Below, piece after piece: positions 1 to 9,148 of a DNA stretch of 64,000 bases. The notes under the pieces were generated by a model. The model was not told the DNA's origin, searched no databases, and worked only from the letters and a program-made list of their open reading frames with translations. The position numbers and the translations under genes were made by a program. Origin of the DNA: Pararhizobium sp. A13 (GTDB taxonomy: Bacteria > Pseudomonadota > Alphaproteobacteria > Rhizobiales > Rhizobiaceae); assembly GCF_040126305.1 (NCBI RefSeq), contig NZ_CP149511.1, positions 496,001-560,000 of the forward strand. Reading direction: 5' to 3'. The first letter of the stretch is position 1, and every line of letters starts with the position of its first letter.

Positions 1-35
1 CGTCGATGCTGGATGACCGGCACTTACTGGTTCTA

Positions 36-1067
36 TCATCCAGTCGGGCTGCTCTCCATGAACCAGGCGTCAGCCACCTCTTCCAGCCGCATGACTGGAT
101 TTCGGATCAATGGGAGGGCGCACGCGCGGACGGATTCGCGCTGGTCGTCGCGGGTTATGTACTCGACCGGCGACTTTCCGTCGATCCTCGCCAGGAAGAG
201 GCCTGGCAAAAGAGCGGCCGCGCGTGCCTCGATCGCGCCCCTCGACTCCCACGAGACCCCTCGCAGGTAAGCGGTACTGAGGGCGTCGAAGGCGGCGCGC
301 AGTTCGGCAGCTTTCGCAGGAATTGCGATCCGCTTGAGGAGCAGATGGTTTAGGCAGAAGGCTAGATCGAAGGCCGGGTCGCCAAACCAGGCACATTCGG
401 CATCAAGAAAGACCGGTCCTTCCGGTCCGACGAGAATGTTCTTTGGACTGACGTCGCCATGAACGAGTGCGAGCCTCGTCGCAGCCGTTCGGTCCGCCAG
501 TCGGCGCAACTGCGGCTCGATCTCCGGGTGCGCGCGAGCCGTGGCAAGCAAATACGGTTCCAGCCGGAGCGCGTGGAAGTTGTCGCCGGAGTCGAAAAGG
601 GCAGGGAGAGCCGGCTCCAGCGTGCTTGCAGCGTGTATCTGGGCCGTCGCCCGGCCGACGGCGGCCGCAGTGGCGATATCGACTTGCCCCATGAGGAGTT
701 GCGCTTTCCAAAGTGGATGGTCGCCTGCAGAAAGGAAGGACATCGCGAAGACGCCTGAGAGCGGATCGTGCGCCAAGGGTGTGGGAGCGTAGTTCGGGAA
801 GCGCTTTGCGACGAAGCTGATCCATCCCCATTCGAAGGAACTGCGCGAAACTGGCGCCTGCCAGTCGGCGGCTACCTTCAATTTTGGCAAGGCGCGCTTG
901 ATGCAAAGCGAGCGCCCCGGAAGGTCGACCCGATAGATGTCAGAGGACACTCCGCCCGTCAGGGGTCGGTAGTCGGCAGTTTCGGCCTCTGACCGCAACC
1001 GGTTCTCTATCAGGAACTCGTCGAATAGTTTGGCGTCGGTCAAGAGGTCCTCCGTTCGTCTGGACAC
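36..1067 (-). CDS. APH/choline-kinase-fold phosphotransferase
   Basis: The 343-residue protein has the Brenner motif HGDVSPKN at residues 203-210, a metal-binding LDAE at 221-224 and a probable nucleotide-binding lysine near residue 57 (CIKRAL). This is the aminoglycoside phosphotransferase/choline kinase fold, which phosphorylates a small hydroxylated substrate with ATP in the cytoplasm. It starts 11 bp after the stop of the upstream hydroxyacid dehydrogenase on the same strand, so the two are probably one transcript under the LacI-type operator at 2078-2097. The substrate cannot be read from sequence. The dehydrogenase and PEP carboxylase context hints at a hydroxyacid such as glycerate, but this is inference; an antibiotic-resistance role is not suggested by the context. 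Confidence 0.8.
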   Translation of the reverse strand: MSRRTEDLLTDAKLFDEFLIENRLRSEAETADYRPLTGGVSSDIYRVDLPGRSLCIKRALPKLKVAADWQAPVSRSSFEWGWISFVAKRFPNYAPTPLAHDPLSGVFAMSFLSAGDHPLWKAQLLMGQVDIATAAAVGRATAQIHAASTLEPALPALFDSGDNFHALRLEPYLLATARAHPEIEPQLRRLADRTAATRLALVHGDVSPKNILVGPEGPVFLDAECAWFGDPAFDLAFCLNHLLLKRIAIPAKAAELRAAFDALSTAYLRGVSWESRGAIEARAAALLPGLFLARIDGKSPVEYITRDDQRESVRACALPLIRNPVMRLEEVADAWFMESSPTG

Positions 1068-1078
1068 CTGGAAGGCGG

Positions 1079-2044
1079 CTAGACCGCCGGTCGGTTCCGG
1101 GGCTGTTCCGGAAGCTGTCCGGAGAGTACGCGCACGACTTCCTCGGCGGCGCGACGGCGGAGCTCATTCAAGGAAGCGTCTGATGAAAAGGCAACGTGGG
1201 GCGTAATCATCGCGCCGGGATGAGCGAGGAGCCGTGACGGCACCTCGGGTTCGGATTCGAGGACGTCGAGCCCCACACCGCCCAGTTGGCCACTCTCCAG
1301 CGCTTCGATCACCGCCTGCGTGTCGACGACTGCGCCCCTGCTGACATTAATGAGAAGGCTGCCGTGGCGCATTCTGGAAAGCGCGTCTCGGCCGATGAGG
1401 TGGTGTGTGTCGGGCGTGAGCGGCGCATGCACCACGATGATGTCGCTACTGGTGAGCAGTTCATCCATCGGCAGCATACGGACGCCCGAAGTCCCACTCG
1501 CCGAAGCATAGGGATCATGGACAACCACGGTGCAGCCAAGGGCGGCCATCTTGGTCGCTGTTGCTCGTCCGATGCGGCCCAAGCCAATGATGCCGCAGGT
1601 CAGCTCAGATATTCGGCGCAAGCGCGCGCTTGCGGGATCCCAGCGGCCGCGGTGCACCTCGCGATCGAAGTGGATGAGGCCACGCGTCCAGCACAGGGCA
1701 AAGCCAACGGCGTGATCGGAAACCTCCGCCACGCAATAATCAGGGACGTTCGTGACCCAGATGCCGCGTGCCGTGGCGGCATCGACGGCGATGTTATCGA
1801 GCCCGACACCCAGTCGGGCGACAATCTTGAGATCCGGGGCCGCCTCGATGGCGGCCGTTGAAACTTGCGCCCAGCATGTCAGTATGCCCGAGGGGTGATG
1901 CTCTCTTGCAAGCGCCTCGATCTGTTCGGCAGAAGCAGGATTGGCCGGCCCGCTTATGAGCCGATAGCCTGCACCCTCAATCACCGCCCGCTCGATGCGG
2001 TCGTCCGGCCAGGCATAATCGGTGAGCAATACGGTTTGCGTCAT
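1079..2044 (-). CDS. D-2-hydroxyacid dehydrogenase (NAD-dependent)
   Basis: This 321-residue enzyme belongs to the D-isomer-specific 2-hydroxyacid dehydrogenases (phosphoglycerate, hydroxypyruvate/glyoxylate and CtBP-like). The dinucleotide-binding motif GLGRIG is at residues 154-159. The catalytic trio is visible: Arg236 in NVSRG, Glu265 in ESEPE and His283 in TPHVA. It interconverts a 2-oxoacid and a D-2-hydroxyacid in the cytoplasm. I start it at MTQT because a GGGGGAGGAA ribosome site directly precedes that ATG; an upstream in-frame ATG at 2068 would put the site inside the gene. It is first in a two-gene operon with the kinase, and a palindromic operator lies about 35 bp upstream. Confidence 0.87.
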   Translation of the reverse strand: MTQTVLLTDYAWPDDRIERAVIEGAGYRLISGPANPASAEQIEALAREHHPSGILTCWAQVSTAAIEAAPDLKIVARLGVGLDNIAVDAATARGIWVTNVPDYCVAEVSDHAVGFALCWTRGLIHFDREVHRGRWDPASARLRRISELTCGIIGLGRIGRATATKMAALGCTVVVHDPYASASGTSGVRMLPMDELLTSSDIIVVHAPLTPDTHHLIGRDALSRMRHGSLLINVSRGAVVDTQAVIEALESGQLGGVGLDVLESEPEVPSRLLAHPGAMITPHVAFSSDASLNELRRRAAEEVVRVLSGQLPEQPRNRPAV

Positions 2045-2077
2045 TTCCTCCCCCGTCGTCTTCAGCATGTGTAGCAG

Positions 2078-2097
2078 TTGTGCTAACGTTAGCGCAA
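2078..2097. promoter_or_regulatory. LacI-type operator upstream of the dehydrogenase-kinase operon
   Basis: The 20-bp near-perfect palindrome TTGTGCTAACGTTAGCGCAA has a central CG, as LacI/PurR-family operators do. It lies in the divergent interval between the dehydrogenase (leftward) and the LacI gene (rightward). The 12-bp core GCTAACGTTAGC recurs upstream of ppc at 6065-6076. The neighbouring LacI protein is the obvious ligand, by inference. Confidence 0.75.
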
Positions 2098-2263
2098 TAC
2101 CGATACTCGGTCAAGCAACTGTACGGACTTTGCGAACTTTTGCTTTACGGGGAAATACGAGATCTGAATGCGTTAGTGGCCCCATCTTCTGCGGGTGGAA
2201 GCCGTTGAAGTGCAGCCGTTTCATGCTATCGTTTGCCGCTGAGTCTACATGGGTGCGGGTTTT

Positions 2264-3271
2264 ATGGTTACGATAAAAGATCTAGCGGCAGTCCTGAACG
2301 TGTCGCCCTCGACGATTGGGCGTGCGCTCGCCGGCGATAAGCGCATCAGCGACGAGATGAAGCTGAAGGTTCAGCAGGCGGCGGACGAGGCGGGCTACGT
2401 GGCAAATCGTGCGGCGCGCATGATGCGTGGCGTGTCGAGCAACCTCGTCGGCTTGATCGTTCCCGATATCCGAAACAGCTTCTACTCGACCATCGCGCAT
2501 GCTCTCTCGCGTTGTCTGATATCGGCGAACTACCAATTGACGCTATGTGAAACAGACGACGACAGGATGCTAGAATTGCAACATATCCGCGAGCTGACGA
2601 GCGTCAACGTCGCAGGCATCATACTCGTCCCAAGCGCTAAGCCACATCCGGAGGCGGCTCGGCTCCTGAAACTGACACCGCACATTCAGCTTCTGCGCAA
2701 GCAGGCTTCGCTTGGGGAGCAGTGGTTCGGGATTGACGACTCCAAGGCGATATTCGAGGCGACGAGGCATGTTCTAGAACTGGGTCATCGACACATAGCC
2801 TATGTTGGCGGCACGGGAGACCTTCCAACCGGTATGGCGCGAATCCAGGGATTTCGCGACGCAATCGCGGCCATAGGGGTAGAGGTCGATCGGGTGGAAG
2901 AACTGGGGCCGCCATCATCGACGGAATTCGGTCGTGAGGCGGTCCGGCGCCTGCTCGAGAGGCCAAGGCGACCGACGGCGCTCGTCATCGGGACGGTGCA
3001 GAATACGCTTGGCGCCATAGATGAGCTCAATCGACTGGGTGTACAGGTGCCCTCGCAGCTTTCCGTCGTAGGCTTTGGCGACGAACTCGGCTATCGCTGG
3101 TGGGGACCGGGCCTGACGACGGTCCGGTTGCCTGTGTCGGAACTGGCGACGGCTTGCGGCCTATGGTTCCTGCACCAGCTACAGAACAAGAGTCAGAACA
3201 GCGCGCCTTACGGCTCCATCTCCCCACCCGACCTGATCGTCCGGAACAGTTCGGGTCCTCCTCCTGCCTAA
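2264..3271 (+). CDS. LacI-family transcriptional regulator
   Basis: The protein opens with a classic LacI helix-turn-helix and hinge (VTIKDLAAVLNVSPSTIGRA, then GYVANRAARMM), followed by a periplasmic-binding-protein-like effector domain that includes NLVGLIVPDIRNSFYS. I start at the second in-frame ATG (335 aa) because LacI proteins normally begin a few residues before the first helix; an ATG at 2249 would add five residues and neither has a strong ribosome site. It is divergent from the dehydrogenase-kinase operon and convergent with ppc. Matching palindromes before both targets suggest it controls both. The effector is unknown. Confidence 0.9.
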   Translation: MVTIKDLAAVLNVSPSTIGRALAGDKRISDEMKLKVQQAADEAGYVANRAARMMRGVSSNLVGLIVPDIRNSFYSTIAHALSRCLISANYQLTLCETDDDRMLELQHIRELTSVNVAGIILVPSAKPHPEAARLLKLTPHIQLLRKQASLGEQWFGIDDSKAIFEATRHVLELGHRHIAYVGGTGDLPTGMARIQGFRDAIAAIGVEVDRVEELGPPSSTEFGREAVRRLLERPRRPTALVIGTVQNTLGAIDELNRLGVQVPSQLSVVGFGDELGYRWWGPGLTTVRLPVSELATACGLWFLHQLQNKSQNSAPYGSISPPDLIVRNSSGPPPA

Positions 3272-3293
3272 TGGCGAAAAGAAGGTAAGCCAC

Positions 3294-6047
3294 TCAGCCG
3301 CTGTTCCGCAGACCGGCGGCAATTCCGTTGATCGTGAGATGCAGGTTTTGCTGCACTTCTGGGCTGCTGTCACCGCTGCGATGGCGCCTCAGCAAGTCCA
3401 CCTGCAGGTGGTTCAGCGGGTCGAGGTAAGGAAAGCGATTGAGGATGGACCGTCGCAGCGAGGGATTTCGCTCCAGAAGTTCCTTGTGGCTGGTGATGTG
3501 CATAAGGTGGTCAACGGTGTCGTGCCATTCGCTTCGGATGCGAAAAAAAATGGCATCCCGAAGCGCCTCGTCCTCGACGAGACCGGCATAGCGCGAGGCG
3601 ATGGCGATATTGCTCTTGGCTAGTACCATGTCCATGTTGGATAGGAGCGTTCGGAAGAAGGGCCACTCGGCATGCATCTCGCGCAGCATCGCGAGGCCCG
3701 AGCCTGGGTTGCGCTCGAGCCATATCTTGACTGCCGAGCCGAAGCCATACCAGCCGGGCAGCATGAGTCGACACTGGGACCAGCCGAAGACCCAAGGTAT
3801 CGCGCGCAGATCCTCAATCCGACGTGAGGCCGTGCGTGAGGCGGGGCGGCTACCGATGTTAAGCTTTGCGATTTCGCCGATTACGGTCGATTCCCAGAAG
3901 AATTGCTCGAAACCTTCCGTGTCATAGACCAGACCACGATAAGCCGCGATCGCGAGCGCCGACAGATCTTCCATGGCCTCCAGATAGGCCGGCTTGGGTG
4001 GCGTGTGGCGACGGTGCAAGAGCGACGCCTCCAGCGTTGCCGCCACCAACAGTTCCAGGTTGCGTCGTCCGAGCTCGGGGTTGGAGTATTTCGCTGAGAC
4101 GACTTCGCCTTGTTCGGTGACGCGAATGGCGCCGTCGACTGCGCCGGCGGGCTGCGCGAGGATGGCCTCGAAGCTCGGCCCGCCGCCCCGACCGACCGAG
4201 CCGCCACGTCCATGGAAGAGCCGCAGCGCTACTGCATGTTTGCGGAACAGGCCGATGAACGCCGTCTCGGCCTTGTATAGCTCCCACCCTGACGTCAGAT
4301 AGCCACCATCCTTGTTACTGTCGGAATAACCCAGCATCACCTCCTGCACTCTGCCGCGCGCCGCAAGATAGCTGGCATATTCGGGCAGGATGAAAAGCGA
4401 CTCCATGACGTTGCACGAGGCGCGCAGGTCGGCGATCGTCTCGAACAGCGGCACGATGTTGATCGCTGCTATGCCTTCCGTGGGCCGGTAGAGTCCCACC
4501 TCCTTCATGAGAAGCGCTACCTCCAGAACGTCCGTAGGAGCGCCGGCCTTCGAGATGACGTAGTTCGGAACCGCCAAGGGGCCAAACCGCTGGTGCGCTT
4601 CCGCAGCCGCCCGCAGCACCTCGAGTTCGCTCGTCGTCTCTTCCGAATAAGAAGCGAAGGGCGTAGTCAGCAGGCGGGGCGATCTCAATTCCTCACATAG
4701 CAGAGCCAGCCTCTCCTCCTCGGAGAGGTTGCGATAGTGTGTGCCGGGACGAGTACACTCGAACAGCTCGTCCACCACCCTTTCATGCACCTCGGAATTC
4801 TGGCGAAGGTCGATACCGGCAAGATGAAAGCCAAACACCTCCACCGCCCTTTCGAGATTTCGCAGGCGACCTCGCGCCAAGGGGGCCATGCCGTTCGCGA
4901 TGAGGGACGCGCTGATAGTCTCCAGATCGTCAGTGAACTCTGAAGGGTTCGCGTAGGCAAGAGCTTGCCCCACGGGCGCGCGCGCGATGCCGTGATATCC
5001 CAGCTCGATTGCGCTTGCTGCCAAGCTTGCATAGACTCCCGATATTGCGCGACGGTAGGGCTCGCTTCCCCTGTGCGGCGACCTGTCAGGTGAGCGGTCG
5101 GCGAGAGCCCGCAACGTTGACGATACCGAGATGTAGCGGCTGTCCAGTGAGAGCTCCGCCCCGAGCTGGTGCAATTCCTCCAGGTAGTGAGCGAAGGCCC
5201 GCTGACTTTGAAGTCGCAAAGCTTCGCGCAATGTTGACGCATTGACGTAGGGATTGCCGTCGCGGTCTCCGCCAATCCAGCTTCCCATGCGCAAGAAGGA
5301 TGGCAGCTTGGTAATATGTCCTTCATCCGGCTCTGAGAGCCGGTCCTCCAATAGGGCATAGAGACGGGGAATCTCCGGGAAGAGCGTACTGTCGTAATAG
5401 GAAAGCCCGTTCATCACTTCATCCACCACCTGCAGACGTTGCCCGCGCAGGCTATGGGTCTGCCACAGCGTCGCTATGGAACGCCGCAGATCGGCATCGC
5501 AGGCTTGGCGCTCCTCCGGGGTGAGTTGACAGCGATCGAGGCGTGCGAGGGTGTCCGAGATTCCGCTTTCCAGGTCAATGATGCTTTTGCGGCGCACTTC
5601 CGTCGGATGCGCCGTGAAGACCGGTGAGATCATCGCGCTCGCGAGAAATGCGCGGAGCCCCGACCGCCCGATGCCCTCCTTCTCGATCAGCCCGAGTGCC
5701 CGCTCCAATGAACCTTCACGGGGTGGGGCAAGTTGAATGGCGTGCAAGCGCGCTCGTCGAATATGGTGCAAATCCTCAGCAATGTTCGCCAACAGGGAAA
5801 ATTGGCTGAAGGCACGGATGACCCGGCTGCAGACCCCGGGCGAGAGAGTTTCGCACAGGGTCATCAATTCTTCCCGAGCGGCGGTATCTTCGTGTCTATG
5901 GAAGCGAGTGGAGAGTTGGCGAACGCGTTCGACGACAGCGAACACATCGTCGCCTTCGAGCATGGCGATCGTTTCGCCGAGCAGCCGCCCGAGCAGTCTT
6001 ATGTCGCTCAGGAGCGGCTCGTCCTTATGCTGGTTTTGTGTCACCAA
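3294..6047 (-). CDS. ppc: Phosphoenolpyruvate carboxylase
   Basis: This 917-residue protein has the full family signature. The catalytic His147 sits in FTAHPTE, the lysine loop in GYSDSNKDGG and the glycine-rich arginine loop in FHGRGGSVGRGGGP, and the C-terminus is the typical ...LRNSG form. It carboxylates PEP with bicarbonate to oxaloacetate, an anaplerotic step. Length matches bacterial PEPC (about 880-930). A palindrome identical in its core to the one before the hydroxyacid dehydrogenase lies 17-30 bp upstream of the start, so the gene is probably repressed by the LacI protein that ends 22 bp beyond its 3' end. That is unusual for a housekeeping anaplerotic enzyme and may mean it is a second, pathway-specific copy. 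Confidence 0.97.
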   Translation of the reverse strand: MVTQNQHKDEPLLSDIRLLGRLLGETIAMLEGDDVFAVVERVRQLSTRFHRHEDTAAREELMTLCETLSPGVCSRVIRAFSQFSLLANIAEDLHHIRRARLHAIQLAPPREGSLERALGLIEKEGIGRSGLRAFLASAMISPVFTAHPTEVRRKSIIDLESGISDTLARLDRCQLTPEERQACDADLRRSIATLWQTHSLRGQRLQVVDEVMNGLSYYDSTLFPEIPRLYALLEDRLSEPDEGHITKLPSFLRMGSWIGGDRDGNPYVNASTLREALRLQSQRAFAHYLEELHQLGAELSLDSRYISVSSTLRALADRSPDRSPHRGSEPYRRAISGVYASLAASAIELGYHGIARAPVGQALAYANPSEFTDDLETISASLIANGMAPLARGRLRNLERAVEVFGFHLAGIDLRQNSEVHERVVDELFECTRPGTHYRNLSEEERLALLCEELRSPRLLTTPFASYSEETTSELEVLRAAAEAHQRFGPLAVPNYVISKAGAPTDVLEVALLMKEVGLYRPTEGIAAINIVPLFETIADLRASCNVMESLFILPEYASYLAARGRVQEVMLGYSDSNKDGGYLTSGWELYKAETAFIGLFRKHAVALRLFHGRGGSVGRGGGPSFEAILAQPAGAVDGAIRVTEQGEVVSAKYSNPELGRRNLELLVAATLEASLLHRRHTPPKPAYLEAMEDLSALAIAAYRGLVYDTEGFEQFFWESTVIGEIAKLNIGSRPASRTASRRIEDLRAIPWVFGWSQCRLMLPGWYGFGSAVKIWLERNPGSGLAMLREMHAEWPFFRTLLSNMDMVLAKSNIAIASRYAGLVEDEALRDAIFFRIRSEWHDTVDHLMHITSHKELLERNPSLRRSILNRFPYLDPLNHLQVDLLRRHRSGDSSPEVQQNLHLTINGIAAGLRNSG

Positions 6048-6454
6048 TTTCGGCCTTTGCAGGTGCTAACGTTAGCATAGCGTTGCACAGTGCCGTCATG
6101 CGGTCAAGGCTCGACACGAACCGGTCAAAAGATACCCTGAGGCCGGTAAGCCCCGGCGGGGGCGTGGTGGCGAGCACTCGGCGTATGTCGAGTGCTCCGC
6201 TACCCATACGAGGCAATTGTCACCAAACGCGCCTCACGTTTCACCAGGCGTCGGCCGATGGAGTGCGCTTTCATGCGATGATCGAATTGCTGGGCCGAAA
6301 AGTGGGCCTGGCTGACAAAGCCGCAGCGGTATACGAAAGTGACTTGGACTGGTTGGGGTAAAGACAAGGCTTCCGATATGTGCCCTTACGGATTATAGTC
6401 GAATGGTCCGACTTTCGGACGCAGGAAGCTGGCGCTTCCAAACAAGGGAGCCAA
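6048..6454. other. Intergenic region between ppc and the HWE kinase
   Basis: These 407 bp separate divergent genes. Apart from the ppc operator and the ribosome site of the kinase (AGGGAG, about five bases before its ATG), I see no gene, repeat or stable hairpin. Short open frames here lack start signals and recognisable domains. Confidence 0.5.
6064..6077. promoter_or_regulatory. LacI-type operator upstream of ppc
   Basis: TGCTAACGTTAGCA is a perfect 14-bp palindrome with a central CG, 17 bp upstream of the ppc start codon. Its 12-bp core is the same as at 2082-2093. The position close to the start codon fits repression by steric block. Confidence 0.75.
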
Positions 6455-7906
6455 ATGACCTCTCTTCCGATCTTCGAGGACGTCGATGAAGCTGTCGGTT
6501 TCCCCGCCGACGATTTGCTCGGTCAGTCACTGGGTGGGGAGATGGCTGTTCAGCGTATTCTTGAGGCGCTTCCCGAGCCGATCTATACGACGGACGCAAG
6601 CGGCCGGATAACCTTTTACAACAGTGCTGCAGTTGCGATGTGGGGCGTCCGTCCGGAGCTCGGCAAAAGCGAATTCTGCGGATCCTGGAAGCTATATTGG
6701 CCCGATGGCAGGCCGTTGCCGCACGACGAATGTCCGATGGCGATTGCATTGAAGGAAAAACGTGCCAATCGGGGCTTGGAAGCGGTGGCAGAGCGCCCCG
6801 ATGGCACGCGCATTCCCTTCCTTGCTTTCCCGACGCCGCTGTTTGACGATGCGGGCAATCTTATCGGCGCCGTCAACATGCTCGTCGATCTTACCGATCG
6901 GGCAATCGCCGACGAGGCCGCGCAGCGGTACGCCGCCATCGTGGCATCCTCGGACGATGCGATCCTTGCCAAAGACCTGAATGGCACCATCATCAGCTGG
7001 AATCGCGGCGCTGAACGTCTATTCGGCTACACTGCAGCGGAGGCCGTCGGCAAGCCGGTCGCCATGCTGATCCCCTTGGAGCGGCACAATGAGGAGCCGG
7101 AGATCCTGAGCCGCATTCGCCGTGGTGAACGCATCGATCACTACGAGACCATCCGAAGACGCAAGGATGGCAGCCTGATTGAAATATCGCTTTGTGTTTC
7201 TCCGATCAGAAGCCGCGAGGGCAGGGTTATCGGCGCCTCGAAGATCGCCCGCGACATTACCGAGCGCAGGCGTGCCGAGGAACAGCAACATCTTCTCATC
7301 CGGGAAATGGATCACCGGGTCAAAAACCTGTTCACAGTCGCAAGCAGCGTTGTCTCCCTCAGCGCTCGGTCAGCAGACACCCCTTCCGAACTGGCCTCGG
7401 CCGTGCGAGACCGCCTGAATGCACTGGCGCGGGCACATGCGTTGACCATCCCCAGGACCTCTGAAGTGGTCGGTCGAACCGAGCAGGCAACAACCCTTCA
7501 TAGGCTGATCGGAACGATCCTGGCGCCTTATGACAGCGATTTGGCCGGTCATCAGCCGCGGGCCAGCGTGGTCGGCGCAGATATCCAGATCGGCGGCTCG
7601 GCGGTGACCAGTTTCGCCTTGTTGCTGCATGAGTTCGCCACCAACGCGGCCAAATATGGAGCCTTGTCCGTTCCCGAAGGTGCGATTGACATTTCCTGCC
7701 ATGAGGACGGGGAGCATTTTGTCCTGACATGGACCGAACGCGGCGGACCGCCAGTCGACCGAAGCGGCGATGGCGAAGGATTCGGCACTCTTCTCGGCAA
7801 GGCAACGGTCCGAAACCAGTTGGGTGGGGACATCGTCCGTGATTGGAAACCCGAGGGTCTGTCAATCCGTCTGTCGGTAATGCGGGATCGGCTCTGCCCA
7901 CTGTAG
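6455..7906 (+). CDS. PAS-PAS HWE-family sensor histidine kinase
   Basis: The 483-residue protein has an N-terminal PAS domain (about residues 35-145), a second PAS/PAC domain (about 160-275, with GTIISWNRGAERLFGY) and a C-terminal HWE kinase core. The phosphoacceptor is in EMDHRVKNLF, the N-box in LLHEFATNAAKYG and the diagnostic WTE in VLTWTERGG. No transmembrane segment is apparent, so it is probably a cytoplasmic light, redox or ligand sensor; the flavin-binding NCRFLQ motif of LOV domains is absent. The ATG is preceded by AGGGAG; an upstream in-frame ATG at 6380 has no such site. No response regulator is adjacent, which is common for HWE kinases in Rhizobiales. Confidence 0.9.
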   Translation: MTSLPIFEDVDEAVGFPADDLLGQSLGGEMAVQRILEALPEPIYTTDASGRITFYNSAAVAMWGVRPELGKSEFCGSWKLYWPDGRPLPHDECPMAIALKEKRANRGLEAVAERPDGTRIPFLAFPTPLFDDAGNLIGAVNMLVDLTDRAIADEAAQRYAAIVASSDDAILAKDLNGTIISWNRGAERLFGYTAAEAVGKPVAMLIPLERHNEEPEILSRIRRGERIDHYETIRRRKDGSLIEISLCVSPIRSREGRVIGASKIARDITERRRAEEQQHLLIREMDHRVKNLFTVASSVVSLSARSADTPSELASAVRDRLNALARAHALTIPRTSEVVGRTEQATTLHRLIGTILAPYDSDLAGHQPRASVVGADIQIGGSAVTSFALLLHEFATNAAKYGALSVPEGAIDISCHEDGEHFVLTWTERGGPPVDRSGDGEGFGTLLGKATVRNQLGGDIVRDWKPEGLSIRLSVMRDRLCPL

Positions 7907-8074
7907 AACGAGTGCTGTTGTGCGGCAACGGAAGAAGAGATTGAATTTGGCCCAGAGAAAGCTGGCAGCGCCGAGCCGAGGAGTGCACAGCATATCGGGG
8001 TCAATGTCCGGGCTGATTGACAAAAGCTGGACAACGTCGCTCGGGCGGCCTGGTGGGAGGGGAAAGACCCGATT

Positions 8075-9148
8075 TCACGTGGCAGTCCGTTTCGGCCCCG
8101 GGAAGGCCAATCCGTCCAACAGCTTGCGTGCGGTGCGCACAGTGCCGGCCCCACGAATCGAGCCGTCATCGGCAAGATCGAGAAAGATCTCCATCGAGCC
8201 GGTCGGATGCTCGATCTGATAGCGGCCATCGTCCGGGGCCAGGGCAAGCAACTGAGCCGGACTTCCCGCAAGCCGGGTTGCGGTGGCGATTGTGACTGCG
8301 GCCAGCACGCCGACCGAGGCATGGACCCGATGCGGTATGAAGCTTCGAGTCGAGATCGCTCCGCCCTGTGTCGGCGCCGAGACCAGTGTCATCTTCGGAA
8401 CCGACGCTTCCTTGACGTCGCCGAGATTCATCATCGGGCCGGCAGTGAGGCGGATCGCTTCGAGGCGGGTCTTGAGATCGGCATTCGCCTCAAGCGCCTC
8501 GCGGCTTTCCCGGCCGGTCAGACCGAAGTCCACGGCGCGCATGATCACGCAGGGCATGCCATTGTCGATCAGCGTTGCTTCGACGCCCTCGATCATGTCG
8601 ACGGCATTTCCCGTTGGCAGGAGGGTGCCGCACATTGAACCGGCGATGTTGACGAAGAGCAGCGGGACCGCGGCATGTGCGCCCGGCACGCCGGCGATCC
8701 CGGTCGAACCGGCATAGCTGACGCGACCGTTGGGCGTCTGCACCCGGGCGACCGCCACTTCGCCGGTGTTCAACATATGGATGCGGACTTCGGTTTCCTC
8801 GCCGTCCGGCCTGACGAGGCCCCGTTCTATCGCCGCCGGACCGACGCCTGCGAGAATGTTACCGCAACCTTGGGCGTCGCTGACCAGAGCCTGGTCGACG
8901 AAGACCTGCAGGAAGAGGTAGTCGACATCGGCATGCTCGCAGCTCGATGGCGAGAGGATGGCGACCTTGGAGGTCAGCGGATCGGCGCCGCCGAGGCCGT
9001 CGATCTGTCGCGGATCAGGCGAGCCCATGATGCGCAACAAGAGATCGTCCCGCTCACTTGGGTCCGCCGGCAGGTCGCTCTTCAGGAAATACGCGCCCTT
9101 CGAGGTTCCGCCACGCATCCAGAGGCAGGGGATACCGTCCTCAGACAT
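8075..9148 (-). CDS. galD: PrpF/GalD-like 4-oxalomesaconate tautomerase
   Basis: The start ([15 protein letters not shown]) and [12 protein letters not shown] are hallmarks of the PrpF/GalD isomerase family, which has a diaminopimelate-epimerase-like fold. At 357 residues it matches the family. In the gallate/protocatechuate 4,5-cleavage pathway GalD interconverts keto and enol 4-oxalomesaconate, and the flanking GalC- and GalB-like genes support that assignment over methylaconitate isomerase (PrpF), whose usual partners are absent. Its start overlaps the 3' end of the upstream aldolase gene by 8 bp, so translation is likely coupled. Confidence 0.82.
   Translation of the reverse strand: MSEDGIPCLWMRGGTSKGAYFLKSDLPADPSERDDLLLRIMGSPDPRQIDGLGGADPLTSKVAILSPSSCEHADVDYLFLQVFVDQALVSDAQGCGNILAGVGPAAIERGLVRPDGEETEVRIHMLNTGEVAVARVQTPNGRVSYAGSTGIAGVPGAHAAVPLLFVNIAGSMCGTLLPTGNAVDMIEGVEATLIDNGMPCVIMRAVDFGLTGRESREALEANADLKTRLEAIRLTAGPMMNLGDVKEASVPKMTLVSAPTQGGAISTRSFIPHRVHASVGVLAAVTIATATRLAGSPAQLLALAPDDGRYQIEHPTGSMEIFLDLADDGSIRGAGTVRTARKLLDGLAFPGPKRTAT

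Noticed and set aside
36..1067. Aminoglycoside resistance gene
   Set aside because: The fold is shared, but operon partners and the regulator point to metabolism, and no subclass-specific resistance features were recognised.
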